Source: Pirellulimonas nuda (GTDB taxonomy: Bacteria; Planctomycetota; Planctomycetia; Pirellulales; Lacipirellulaceae). Taken from it: a stretch of DNA of 64,000 nt. Location of the stretch: positions 992,001 through 1,056,000 of the forward strand of contig NZ_CP036291.1 in assembly GCF_007750855.1 (NCBI RefSeq), in the 5' to 3' direction. Below are positions 1 to 7,751 of this stretch, one piece after another. The translations under genes were made by a program, and so were the position numbers. How positions within the stretch are numbered: position 1 is the stretch's first letter; each line of letters begins with the position of its first letter. A model generated the notes under the pieces. The model worked only from the letters and a program-made list of their open reading frames with translations. It was not told the DNA's origin and did not search any database.

Positions 1-355
1 GCACGTCCGCCGACCCTCCCGGCGGGATCGGCTCGCTGGGGACCTCGCCGATGGTGCACTTGCAGGTCGGCTGGCCGGCGATCAGCTCCAGCGGGGCATT
101 GCCGCGGTTCTCAAAGTGGAACTCGCGCGACTGCGTGGTGCCGTTCTGCATCACGCCGAACTCGTAGTGCTGCAGGTCGACGTACGCCCGGGGGGCGGGC
201 ACGGCGGCCGCCGGCGCCTCGCCCGGCACGGGGGCTTGGGCGGTGTCGATCATCTGCTCCACGCTCGCGGAGGGGCCGATACGCAGGTAGCCCCAAGCCC
301 CGCCGACCGAGGCGCCGAGCAGGATTGCTATGAGGAAGGTGAGGGGGAGACGCAT
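1..355 (-). CDS. DUF1573 domain protein (C-terminus cut by window edge)
   Basis: The visible 118 residues start at an ATG at 355 with one hydrophobic N-terminal segment (MRLPLTFLIAILLG), either a signal anchor or a signal peptide. An Ala/Pro linker follows, then an Ig-like stretch with 'YEFGVMQNG', 'FENRGNAPLEL' and 'PTCKCTIGEV'. These are the usual signatures of DUF1573, a family of exported, planctomycete-rich proteins of unknown function related to ASPM/SPD-2/Hydin-type beta domains. The frame runs off the left edge, so the C-terminus is unknown. It starts 9 bp after the hicA stop on the same strand. Family call is firm; function unknown. Confidence 0.8.
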   Translation of the reverse strand, partial: MRLPLTFLIAILLGASVGGAWGYLRIGPSASVEQMIDTAQAPVPGEAPAAAVPAPRAYVDLQHYEFGVMQNGTTQSREFHFENRGNAPLELIAGQPTCKCTIGEVPSEPIPPGGSADV

Positions 356-364
356 GGGCCAAGT

Positions 365-595
365 CTATAGCATTCTACGGAGTTCGTCGGCGGATAGGTC
401 CGCGCTTCGAAGGATCGCTCTGAGCGTCCCTCGCGGAAGCTCAGAGCGCCGGGGGATGGTGATCGAAGTAGGCGGATCCTCGCGTGTCAAAAAATGATGG
501 CTCCCTTTGCCGCGGTCGGCTAGTTCGCTGAACCCGCACTTGCTCAGCACCCGGATTAATTCCCGCGAGGAAACCACTGGAAGCTTCGCGCTCAT
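365..595 (-). CDS. hicA: HicA-family mRNA interferase toxin
   Basis: A 76-residue protein beginning 'MSAKLPVVSSRELIRVL' and carrying 'GKGSHHFLT', the HicA dsRBD-like fold motif with its catalytic His, then 'SITIPRRSELPRGTLRAIL'. Length is typical. HicA toxins cleave mRNA on ribosomes and are neutralised by HicB. The start at 595 was chosen over an upstream in-frame ATG because homologues begin a few residues before the SRELI segment and the extension would overlap hicB. It lies 16 bp downstream of the partner, in the less common antitoxin-first order. Confidence 0.85.
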   Translation of the reverse strand: MSAKLPVVSSRELIRVLSKCGFSELADRGKGSHHFLTREDPPTSITIPRRSELPRGTLRAILRSADLSADELRRML

Positions 596-611
596 CCCAC
601 GACCGCCCAAG

Positions 612-821
612 CTAGATAACGCGCAACTCTGCTTCGAGTGTGTCTTTGGGCGCCTCAACGCCTGTCCGTTGAGCGCCATCGATCCACGTCTCAATCGCGT
701 CGCGAGCGTTGGTGATCGCTTCCTCCCGGGTGGCTCCGCAGCTTATGCAGCCAGGGAGGCTCGGGACTTCCACCGTCCAGCCGCCGTCTTCGTGATCGGG
801 ATAGAGGAATATCTGTCGCAT
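612..821 (-). CDS. hicB: HicB-family antitoxin
   Basis: A 69-residue protein starting 'MRQIFLYPDHEDGGWTVEV' followed by 'PSLPGCISCGATREEAITNA', the standard HicB partial RNase-H-like fold (beta strands, PGC turn, helix). It has no obvious C-terminal DNA-binding domain, so it is a minimal HicB. The start at 821 was chosen because the upstream in-frame extension has no family similarity. It precedes hicA on the minus strand and the two are presumably co-transcribed, with HicB binding HicA. Autoregulation cannot be judged from sequence. Confidence 0.85.
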   Translation of the reverse strand: MRQIFLYPDHEDGGWTVEVPSLPGCISCGATREEAITNARDAIETWIDGAQRTGVEAPKDTLEAELRVI

Positions 822-946
822 GGTCCAGAGCGGGGGTACGGTCTGTCTCAATCCTAGCACCGGCTGGTCTTGGCCGGCTAGCATTCTTTGTGGGGCGCCG
901 GGGCCTCTCCAGGGTGGAGACGCCACACGCCCCATTTGTATTGTAC

Positions 947-2443
947 CTAGTAAGCCCGAGCGAAGAGGGCCCGCTTCTCGCTGGGCGCCCCGCTAAAGAT
1001 GCACTTGCCCGCTTCCGCCTCGCCGTCGATCGGCACGCAGCGGGGGGTCACCTTCAGCGCTTTGCAGTGGGCCTCCATCTCGGGGCCGTCGGTGAAGTGG
1101 CAGTAGGCCAGGCCCCCCGGCGCCCCCTCGGCGAAGAACGCGTCGAAGTCCTTCAGGCTGTCGATCGTTTGGGTAGCGGCCTGCCGCTCGGCGTTTGCGC
1201 GGTCGAAGAGCGACTGCTGGATCTCGGCCAGCAGCCCCGGCGCCGCCTCGATGAACTGGGCCGCAGACATCTTTGGGCCCCGCTCGCTGCTGTCGCGCCG
1301 GCTCACCGGGAACGCCCCGTCGGCCAGGTCGCGCGGGCCGATCTCGACCCGCAGCGGCACGCCCCGCCTGACCCATTGCCACTTCTTGTCGCCGCCGCGG
1401 AGGTCGCGGTCGTCGATGCGCACGCGCACCGGCTCGCCGTCGTATTGCTGGGCTTCCAGGCCCGACTTGAGCTCGCCGACGTACTTCAGCACCTCGGCAC
1501 GTTCTTCGTCACTCTTGTACATCGGCAGCACCACCACGTGCGCCGGGGCCAGCTTGGGGGGGAGCACCAGGCCGTCGTCGTCTGCGTGGGTCATGATTAG
1601 CCCCCCCACCAGCCGGGTAGAGACGCCCCAGCTTGTGGTCCAGGCAAGCTGCACTTCACCCGCTTGGTTCTGGAACTTGATGTCCTGCGCCTTGGCGAAG
1701 TTCTGGCCCAGGAAGTGGCTGGTGCCTGCTTGCAGGGCCTTGCGGTCCTGCATCATGGCCTCGATGGAGTAGGTGGCCACCGCGCCGGGGAACCGCTCGC
1801 CGGCCGTCTTTTCTCCCTTGATCACCGGCATCGCCATGTGCTGCTCGGCGAACTGCGCGTACACATCGAGCATCTGGCGGGTCTCGGCACGGGCTTCCTC
1901 CTCGGTGGCGTGGACGGTGTGCCCCTCCTGCCAGAGGAACTCGGTGGTGCGGAGGAACATCCGCGTCCGCAGCTCCCACCGCACCACGTTGGCCCATTGG
2001 TTGATGAGAATGGGCAGGTCGCGGTAGCTCTGCACCCAGCGGGCGAACGTGGCGCCGATGATCGTTTCGCTGGTCGGCCGGACGATCAGCGGCTCGTCTA
2101 GCTTGGCGCTGGGCGCCGGCTGCAGGCCCCCTTTGCCGTCGGGTTCGAGGCGGTGGTGGGTGACCACCGCGCACTCCTTGGCGAACCCCTCGACGTGCTC
2201 GGCCTCCTTCTCGAGGAAGCTCATCGGGATAAACAGCGGGAAATAGGCGTTCTCGTGCCCGGTGGCCTTGAACATCGTGTCGAGCCGACGCTGGATGTTC
2301 TCCCAGATGGCGTACCCCCACGGCTTAATGACCATGCAGCCCCGCACATCCGAGTTTTCCGCCAGGTCGGCGCCCTTGATGACCTGCTGGTACCACTCCG
2401 GGTAGTTTTCCGCACGAGTCGGAGAAATCGCCGTCTTCGCCAT
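947..2443 (-). CDS. proS: Prolyl-tRNA synthetase, archaeal/eukaryote-like type
   Basis: 498 residues, class II synthetase charging tRNA-Pro with proline. The sequence shows 'SDVRGCMVIKPWGYAIWE' near the N-terminus, 'RPTSETIIGATFARW' and 'NQWANVVRWELRTRMFLRT' (motif 2 region), 'TSWGVSTRLVGGLIMTHADD' (motif 3), an HGTP anticodon-binding domain (about 300-400), and the C-terminal zinc-binding-type domain ending in a terminal Tyr. The short length, lack of a bacterial editing insertion and terminal Tyr mark the archaeal/eukaryotic (ProS type 3) form. Start ATG at 2443 follows the family N-terminus. No partner genes; a palindrome-rich spacer separates it from the divergent exoribonuclease gene. 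Confidence 0.93.
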   Translation of the reverse strand: MAKTAISPTRAENYPEWYQQVIKGADLAENSDVRGCMVIKPWGYAIWENIQRRLDTMFKATGHENAYFPLFIPMSFLEKEAEHVEGFAKECAVVTHHRLEPDGKGGLQPAPSAKLDEPLIVRPTSETIIGATFARWVQSYRDLPILINQWANVVRWELRTRMFLRTTEFLWQEGHTVHATEEEARAETRQMLDVYAQFAEQHMAMPVIKGEKTAGERFPGAVATYSIEAMMQDRKALQAGTSHFLGQNFAKAQDIKFQNQAGEVQLAWTTSWGVSTRLVGGLIMTHADDDGLVLPPKLAPAHVVVLPMYKSDEERAEVLKYVGELKSGLEAQQYDGEPVRVRIDDRDLRGGDKKWQWVRRGVPLRVEIGPRDLADGAFPVSRRDSSERGPKMSAAQFIEAAPGLLAEIQQSLFDRANAERQAATQTIDSLKDFDAFFAEGAPGGLAYCHFTDGPEMEAHCKALKVTPRCVPIDGEAEAGKCIFSGAPSEKRALFARAY

Positions 2444-2464
2444 AGGTAGCGGGCTGCGCCCGCG

Positions 2465-2712
2465 GGGTTGGGGGTGGTCCGCCTGCGGCGGAGGGGCTAG
2501 GGGCTGGGGACGCGCAGGCGAACCAGCGGCGCTAGGCGCCGGAGTGACCTGCGGATCGACCGCCAGGGGACAAATCTCAGCCCCGCAGTCTACGCGAACC
2601 GCCGCGCCTGCGGAATCGCGTCTCGATCTGCTACCATAGCAGGCTGCCCAGGGCCGAAATCACCCGTCCCCAGCCCCCAACCCCCAGTCCCCAGCCCCTG
2701 GGGCGAAGCCCC
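2465..2712. repeat. G-rich/C-rich intergenic inverted repeat between proS and the YhaM-like gene
   Basis: The spacer between the divergent genes carries a G-rich arm around 2493-2513 (core GGGGCTGGGGACG) and a complementary C-rich arm around 2665-2690 (core CGTCCCCAGCCCC). A small perfect hairpin GGGGCGAAGCCCC at 2700-2712 ends on the base before the ATG at 2713. The right arm contains short near-repeats of CCCCAGCCCC/CCCCCAACCCC. No other gene is seen in the spacer. Confidence 0.55.
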
Positions 2713-3687
2713 ATGTCAGAGCGTCGGTACGTTACGCAGTTCGCCCACAACGAGCAGGTCCGCCAGACGTTCATGGCGAGTGAGAAGCAGTTGCGCCCCA
2801 ACCGCAACGGCAACCTCTACCTGCAGCTCGAGCTGTCGGACCGCAGCGGCGCCATCGGCACGCGGATGTGGAACGCCAACGAGTCGGACTTCAAGGGCTT
2901 CGACAACGGCGACTACGTGGTGGCGGAGGGGACCACCCAGCTCTTCCAGGGCAACATGCAGATGATCATCAAGAGCATCCGCAAGGCCCGCCCCGACGAG
3001 GTGATCGAGGCCGACTTCTTGGTGCTGCAGGACGCCGAGGTCGAGAAGATGGCCGCCCGCCTGGCGGAGGTGCTCCGCGGCATCAACACGCCGGAGCTGA
3101 AGAACCTGTGCGAGTGCTACCTGATGGACGACCAGTTCATGGGCAAGTTCACCCGCGCCCCGGCCGGCATGAAGAACCACCACGCCTACACCGGCGGGCT
3201 GTTGGACCACGTGCTGAGCCTGTGCGAGCTGGTGCTGCTGATCGCGCCGCGCTACCCCCAGCTCGACGGCGACAAGCTGCTGGTGGGCGCGTTCCTGCAC
3301 GACGCCGCCAAGACCGAAGAGCTGGCCTACGACCGGGACATCTCCTACACGGACGAGGGCCAGATGCTGGGCCACATGGTGATCGGCATTACCATGCTGG
3401 ACGACAAGATCCGCGAAGCGGAGCGCTTGTCCGGCGAGCCCTTCCCCAAGGCGCTGGGCATGGAGCTCAAGCACATGATCATCAGCCACCACGGCGAGTA
3501 CGCCTACGGCAGCTCGAAGCTGCCGATGACGCTCGAAGCGATCGCGCTGCACCAGCTCGATAACCTCGACGCCAAGCTGGCCAGCAGCAGCCAACTCATC
3601 AACGACTGCCTCAACGGCGAGAGCCATTGGACGCAGTATTTCCCAAACATCGACCGCAAGCTGTGGAAGGGCGAGCGGGAGGGGTGA
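2713..3687 (+). CDS. YhaM-type 3'-5' exoribonuclease (OB-fold plus HD domain)
   Basis: 324 residues. An N-terminal OB-fold nucleic-acid binding domain (about 10-95, 'NGNLYLQLELSDRSGAIGTR') is followed by an HD phosphohydrolase domain with 'NHHAYTGGLLDH' (about 155-166), the metal-binding HD pair in 'GAFLHDAAKTEEL' (H196-D197) and 'HHGEYAYGS'. This architecture is that of Bacillus YhaM/CBF1, an Mn-dependent 3'-5' exonuclease acting on RNA and ssDNA. The ATG directly follows a hairpin and has no Shine-Dalgarno. It is kept because homologues share the N-terminal residues from about RRYV. It is not clearly co-transcribed with the toxin-antitoxin pair 66 bp downstream. Confidence 0.88.
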   Translation: MSERRYVTQFAHNEQVRQTFMASEKQLRPNRNGNLYLQLELSDRSGAIGTRMWNANESDFKGFDNGDYVVAEGTTQLFQGNMQMIIKSIRKARPDEVIEADFLVLQDAEVEKMAARLAEVLRGINTPELKNLCECYLMDDQFMGKFTRAPAGMKNHHAYTGGLLDHVLSLCELVLLIAPRYPQLDGDKLLVGAFLHDAAKTEELAYDRDISYTDEGQMLGHMVIGITMLDDKIREAERLSGEPFPKALGMELKHMIISHHGEYAYGSSKLPMTLEAIALHQLDNLDAKLASSSQLINDCLNGESHWTQYFPNIDRKLWKGEREG

Positions 3688-3753
3688 CGTTGACCATGGC
3701 CGGCCAGCGAACTACGATAATTTGGGCGGCGTCGATCAACGTAAGGTTTTGCT

Positions 3754-4464
3754 ATGCCGAAACTTCAGTATGATGTCGAAGCAGCAATGCGGATCGAGGA
3801 TCCACGCGATTTACCCGCATACACTCTTTCCGAGTTGAGCCGCCATTTGAGGGTCCCGCGGTCGAAGGTCCGTTCTTGGCTAGGCGGCGAAGTGGCTGGG
3901 GGGCTCCATGGGACGCCAATCATCCATTTGCCCGCGGCAAAGGGTCGCATTTTTAGCTTCTTCAATCTCGTCGAGGCCTTTTTGCTTGCCGGAGTCAGCA
4001 GGCCGGACATCCCACTGTTTCGTGTCCGCGAAGCGCTTCAAGCGGTAGGGATGGAAACCGGCTGGGAGCGTCCCCTGATTCAAGAAGAGTTTCAGTTGCG
4101 GGGAACGCCTCTGTTCATTGAGAGGCTGGCCCCCTTTGTCGAGCCGGCCGTTTGCGAAAGCGTCTTGAAAGACGTATTTCCTGTCCGGTTTCAACGGATT
4201 GAATGGCAAGACTCGCTGGCCGCCTGCGTTGCTCCGTTCACGCGGCGCGAAGGCCGATCGCCCGCCGATCGACCAATCGTGATCGACTACCGACGGTCTT
4301 TTGGGCGCCCCATCCTATGCGCAATCGGGGTTCCTACAGAGATCATCTACGGCCGCTGGATCGGGGGAGACACTCAGGAAGAGATTGCGGACGACTTCGG
4401 TTGCGATCGGTCCGCTATCGAGGAAGCGCTTTGCTATGAAGCAGCCGCCCAAAGGGCGGCCTAA
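3754..4464 (+). CDS. DUF433-type antitoxin with N-terminal HTH (VapB45-like)
   Basis: 236 residues. The N-terminal part looks like a MerR/XRE-type helix-turn-helix ('LSELSRHLRVPRSKVRSWL', about 25-43). The C-terminal part (about 175-236) is a DUF433 helical domain with 'IDYRRSFGRPILCAIGVPT' and 'GGDTQEEIADDFGCDRSAI'. DUF433 proteins pair with PIN-like nucleases, and the next gene encodes one, overlapping this stop by 29 bp. That overlap supports translational coupling and a toxin-antitoxin role. Base composition is visibly lower in GC than neighbouring housekeeping genes, consistent with horizontal acquisition (inference). Confidence 0.78.
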   Translation: MPKLQYDVEAAMRIEDPRDLPAYTLSELSRHLRVPRSKVRSWLGGEVAGGLHGTPIIHLPAAKGRIFSFFNLVEAFLLAGVSRPDIPLFRVREALQAVGMETGWERPLIQEEFQLRGTPLFIERLAPFVEPAVCESVLKDVFPVRFQRIEWQDSLAACVAPFTRREGRSPADRPIVIDYRRSFGRPILCAIGVPTEIIYGRWIGGDTQEEIADDFGCDRSAIEEALCYEAAAQRAA

Positions 4465-4888
4465 ACGGCAGCCGATCTTCTTTATCGACCAGAGCATCGG
4501 CGCAAAGGTGCTGCATCACGCGCTCATGCGACTGGGCGCCCGGGTCAGAATCCATGATCATCACTTTGGCCAAGGCACCCCAGACGAAGAATGGCTTTCG
4601 AAAGTTGGAGAGAAGGGCTGGGTCGTGCTGACGCAGGATGAACACATTCTCACACGGCCGATCGAGGTAGAGGCGCTCTTCAGAGCAAACACCCACGTCT
4701 TCGTGCTCCGAGGGAAGAACCTGAACGGCCAAGAAATTGCAGATGCATTCTGCAAGGCACTTCCCGACATGACGGCGCTAGCCTCTGCGAAGCAGCCGCC
4801 ATTCCTCGCCAGAGTAACAAGAGACGGGACGATTGCTGCGATTGAATGCTACGGCCAGCTTGCTCGGCGAATCGTTCCTCCCGACTAG
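4436..4888 (+). CDS. PIN-like domain toxin (VapC45-like)
   Basis: 150 residues starting 'MKQPPKGRPKRQPIFFIDQS'. Acidic residues expected of a PIN-like nuclease are visible: Asp in 'FFIDQSIG', Asp/Glu in 'GTPDEEWL' and Asp in 'VVLTQDEHIL'. The C-terminal half is less characteristic. The family is thought to cleave RNA and is partnered with DUF433 antitoxins. The start at 4436 lies inside the antitoxin gene, and an upstream in-frame ATG would overlap it by more than 160 bp and is unlikely. The 29-bp overlap is typical of toxin-antitoxin pairs. Exact subfamily uncertain. Confidence 0.72.
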   Translation: MKQPPKGRPKRQPIFFIDQSIGAKVLHHALMRLGARVRIHDHHFGQGTPDEEWLSKVGEKGWVVLTQDEHILTRPIEVEALFRANTHVFVLRGKNLNGQEIADAFCKALPDMTALASAKQPPFLARVTRDGTIAAIECYGQLARRIVPPD

Positions 4889-5129
4889 CGTTTACGGACG
4901 GTTCGAGAACGATTCTCGCAACGCAAGCCGACCAAACCAAGCACGCGGCGCAAACAAGTGAACCCATCAGCATCCCACCAAGGTGCACCCGCCCATTATC
5001 TCACCGATTCGTGTTCGCGCGATTGCCCCGCTTGTGCGGTGTGCTCGTGTTCGCGGGCTCGCAGTTGGCTCCGCTCCACTTCAGGCCCAGCCTGACCTAC
5101 CACCGTCTGGCACTGCCTGACCTGCCGCT

Positions 5130-7586
5130 ATGGACCAAGACATCCGCAACGCCGTGCTCGCCTACACGGGAAGCGCCGCCTACAAGCCGGTCAAGCCGAA
5201 GGTGATCGGTGAGCGGCTCGGCCTGGCGGGCGACGCGCTCGAGCTGGCGCGCAAGACCATCAAGAAGATGATCAAGGCGGGCGATCTGGAGTACGGCCCA
5301 AACCACATGGTGCTGCCGATGCAGCCAGGCCACGCGGCCCGCGAGGGGATCGCCGCCGCGCTCAAGCCGGGCGTGCCCAAGGTAGACGGCGCGCCGTCGG
5401 CAACCGACAAGCAGCCCGGCACCCGGGCGGCCTCGGGCGCCAAGAGCGTGGTCGGCACCTTCCGGCGGATCGGCTCGGGGGACGGCTTTGTACGCCCCGA
5501 GGGGACCCCCGCCGCCACCGGACGCGACTCCGACGTGTACGTGAACAAGAAGAACGCCGGCGACGCCGCCAGCGGCGACATTGTCCGCATCCGCATGGAC
5601 AAGCGGACCGGCTACAAGGGGAAGCCGGAAGGGAAGGTCATCGACGTCGTCGAGCGGCAGACCAACACCTTCGTCGGCACCTATCTCGAAGAGGGGGGGC
5701 AGGGGCTGGTGATGGTCGACGGCGGCGTGTTCACCGCGCCCATCTACGTCGGCGACCCCGGCGCCAAGGGCGCCAACCCCGAAGACAAAGTCGCCATCGA
5801 GATGGTCCGCTTCCCGTCGCACATGCGCGAAGGGGAGGGGGTCATCACCCAGCGGCTCGGGGCCAGCGGCGCGCCGGGGGTCGACACCATGGCCATCAAG
5901 ATCGAGTTTGCGCTCCCCGGGGAGTTCCCACCCGAGGTGCTGGAAGACGCCCGCGGCCAGGCCGAGCGCTTCGACGAGTCGATCCCCAAGACCCGCACCG
6001 ACCTGACCGGCGAGGTGGTGGCCACCATCGACCCGGTAGACGCTCGTGACTTTGACGACGCGATCTCGCTCCGCCGGATCGAAGGGGGCCACTGGGAGTT
6101 GGGGGTGCACATCGCGGACGTGTCGCACTTCGTGCAGCCCAAGACGGCGCTGGACAGCGAGGCGTACGACCGCGCCACCAGCGTCTACCTGCCCGACGAG
6201 GTGATCCCGATGCTGCCGGAGATCATCTCGAACAACTTGGCGAGCCTGCAGCCAGACAAGGTGCGCTACGCGATGACCTGCCGGATCGAGTTCACGCCCG
6301 AAGGCGTGCCGGTGGGCGCCGACGTGTTCAAGAGCGCGATCAAGAGCCGGCGCAGGTTCACCTACGAAGAGATCGACGCGTACCTGGCTGAGACAGGTTT
6401 GGTCAAGGCGAGCAAAAGCTCCCCTCCTCGGCAGGGGGAGGGGGCAGCCCCGGGGAAAACCCCAACCAAGGCAAACGCTAAGCGAGCCACCAACCCCCTC
6501 CCCAACCCTCCCCCTGCCGGGGAGGGAGTAAAGGCGACGCTCACCCCCGAGGTCGATGCGCTCGTCGCCGACATGTTCGAGCTGGCGATGATGCTCCGCC
6601 GCCGCCGGCTGGAGCGGGGCGCCCTCGAGCTGAACATGCCGGAGATCAAGGTCGACCTCGACAAGGACGGGCGGGTCTCCGGCGCGCACCTCGAGACGCA
6701 GACCGAGAGCCACCAGATCATCGAGGAGTTCATGCTGGCCGCCAACGAGGCGGTGGCGCGGAACCTACGCGACGCGGGGCTGCTGTTCCTACGCCGCGTG
6801 CACGGCGCCCCCGACCCGAAGAAGATGGCGGCCCTGACCGCGTTTGTCCGCGACCTGGGCTTCCAGGTCGAGAGCCTGGAGAACCGCTTCGAACTGCAGA
6901 AGCTGCTGGGCGAAGCGCACGGCGACCCGCGCGAGCCCGCGCTCAATTTCGCGGCGCTGCGGTCGATGCAGCGGGCCATCTACAGCCCCGAAGAAGAGGG
7001 GCACTACGCCCTGGCGAGCGACTGCTACTGCCACTTCACCTCGCCGATCCGCCGCTACCCCGACTTGACGGTCCACCGGCTGCTCGAGGCGCTCGCGATC
7101 GGCAAGAAGCCGGTGCAGGACGAGGCGGCGCTGTTCGCCGAGGGAGACCACTGCAGCGACCGCGAGCACCGGGCCGCCAGCGCCGAGCGCGAGCTAACCA
7201 AGGTGAAGCTGCTGAACTACCTGAAAGACAAGATCGGCCTGGAGATGAACGGCGTCATCACCGGCGTCGAGAGCTTCGGCATGTTCATCCAGGGAGACAA
7301 GCTGCCGGCCGAGGGGATGGTGCACATTTCGGCCCTGACGGACGACTACTACAAGTTCGACCGCGCCAGCCACTCAATTACCGGCTTCCGCGGCGGCAAC
7401 AGCTTCCGCCTGGGCGACCCCGTGCGGGTGGCCGTGGCGAGCGTCGACGTCGACGGCCGCAAGCTCGACTTCCGCCTGCTGGGCCGCGGCGAGGGCAAAC
7501 GGGCGCCCAAACCGAAGAAGACCTCCGGCCGTCCCCCCAAAGGCCGCAGCGACAAGACGGGCAAACACCGGCGCAAAAAGGGCTAG
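5130..7586 (+). CDS. rnr: Ribonuclease R with an in-frame palindrome-derived insertion
   Basis: 818 residues, a processive 3'-5' exoribonuclease. Order: winged-helix-like N-terminus (about 20-60), low-complexity linker, cold-shock/OB domains (about 105-230), RNB catalytic domain with 'DPVDARDFDDAISL' near 300, 'HYALASDCYCHFTSPIRRYP' near 630, an S1 domain (about 705-785) and a basic Lys/Arg tail. Residues about 430-466 ('PRQGEGAAPGK' to 'NPLPNPPPAGEG') have no counterpart in the family. They are encoded by a palindromic element at 6417-6527 inserted in frame in a surface linker of the RNB domain. All catalytic Asp residues remain, so the enzyme is probably active. Confidence 0.93.
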   Translation: MDQDIRNAVLAYTGSAAYKPVKPKVIGERLGLAGDALELARKTIKKMIKAGDLEYGPNHMVLPMQPGHAAREGIAAALKPGVPKVDGAPSATDKQPGTRAASGAKSVVGTFRRIGSGDGFVRPEGTPAATGRDSDVYVNKKNAGDAASGDIVRIRMDKRTGYKGKPEGKVIDVVERQTNTFVGTYLEEGGQGLVMVDGGVFTAPIYVGDPGAKGANPEDKVAIEMVRFPSHMREGEGVITQRLGASGAPGVDTMAIKIEFALPGEFPPEVLEDARGQAERFDESIPKTRTDLTGEVVATIDPVDARDFDDAISLRRIEGGHWELGVHIADVSHFVQPKTALDSEAYDRATSVYLPDEVIPMLPEIISNNLASLQPDKVRYAMTCRIEFTPEGVPVGADVFKSAIKSRRRFTYEEIDAYLAETGLVKASKSSPPRQGEGAAPGKTPTKANAKRATNPLPNPPPAGEGVKATLTPEVDALVADMFELAMMLRRRRLERGALELNMPEIKVDLDKDGRVSGAHLETQTESHQIIEEFMLAANEAVARNLRDAGLLFLRRVHGAPDPKKMAALTAFVRDLGFQVESLENRFELQKLLGEAHGDPREPALNFAALRSMQRAIYSPEEEGHYALASDCYCHFTSPIRRYPDLTVHRLLEALAIGKKPVQDEAALFAEGDHCSDREHRAASAERELTKVKLLNYLKDKIGLEMNGVITGVESFGMFIQGDKLPAEGMVHISALTDDYYKFDRASHSITGFRGGNSFRLGDPVRVAVASVDVDGRKLDFRLLGRGEGKRAPKPKKTSGRPPKGRSDKTGKHRRKKG
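6417..6527. repeat. Palindromic element read in frame inside rnr
   Basis: Left arm from 6419 (core CGGCAGGGGGAGGG) and right arm 6506-6528 (core CCCTCCCCCTGCCG) pair over about 23 nt with one gap and two mismatches, separated by about 60 nt. The 111-nt segment is a multiple of three, contains no stop in the rnr frame and encodes 37 residues absent from other RNase R proteins as I know them. It resembles the C-rich palindromes that otherwise sit between genes. Confidence 0.8.
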
Positions 7587-7607
7587 GCAGGCTCCCAGAA
7601 GCCCAGC

Positions 7608-7679
7608 AGCAGCCGACCTAGGGCCGGCGCGTCTCGCGAGAAGTCGGGCTCAGAACGCGCCGACCGTAGGTCGGCTGCT
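7608..7679. repeat. Hairpin between rnr and gcvT
   Basis: Perfect 13-bp outer arms AGCAGCCGACCTA (7608-7620) and TAGGTCGGCTGCT (7667-7679) enclose a further, nearly complementary GGCCGGCGCG/CGCGCCGACC pair, giving about 24 paired bases. It could terminate rnr transcription but lacks a T-run, so it is listed as a structured repeat. Confidence 0.7.
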
Positions 7680-7751
7680 ATTCTCGTTATTTCGTTGCCG
7701 CGTCGCCCCCGCCCCCATGACGCCCCGCGCCCCGCCTCCTAGAATGCCCCC

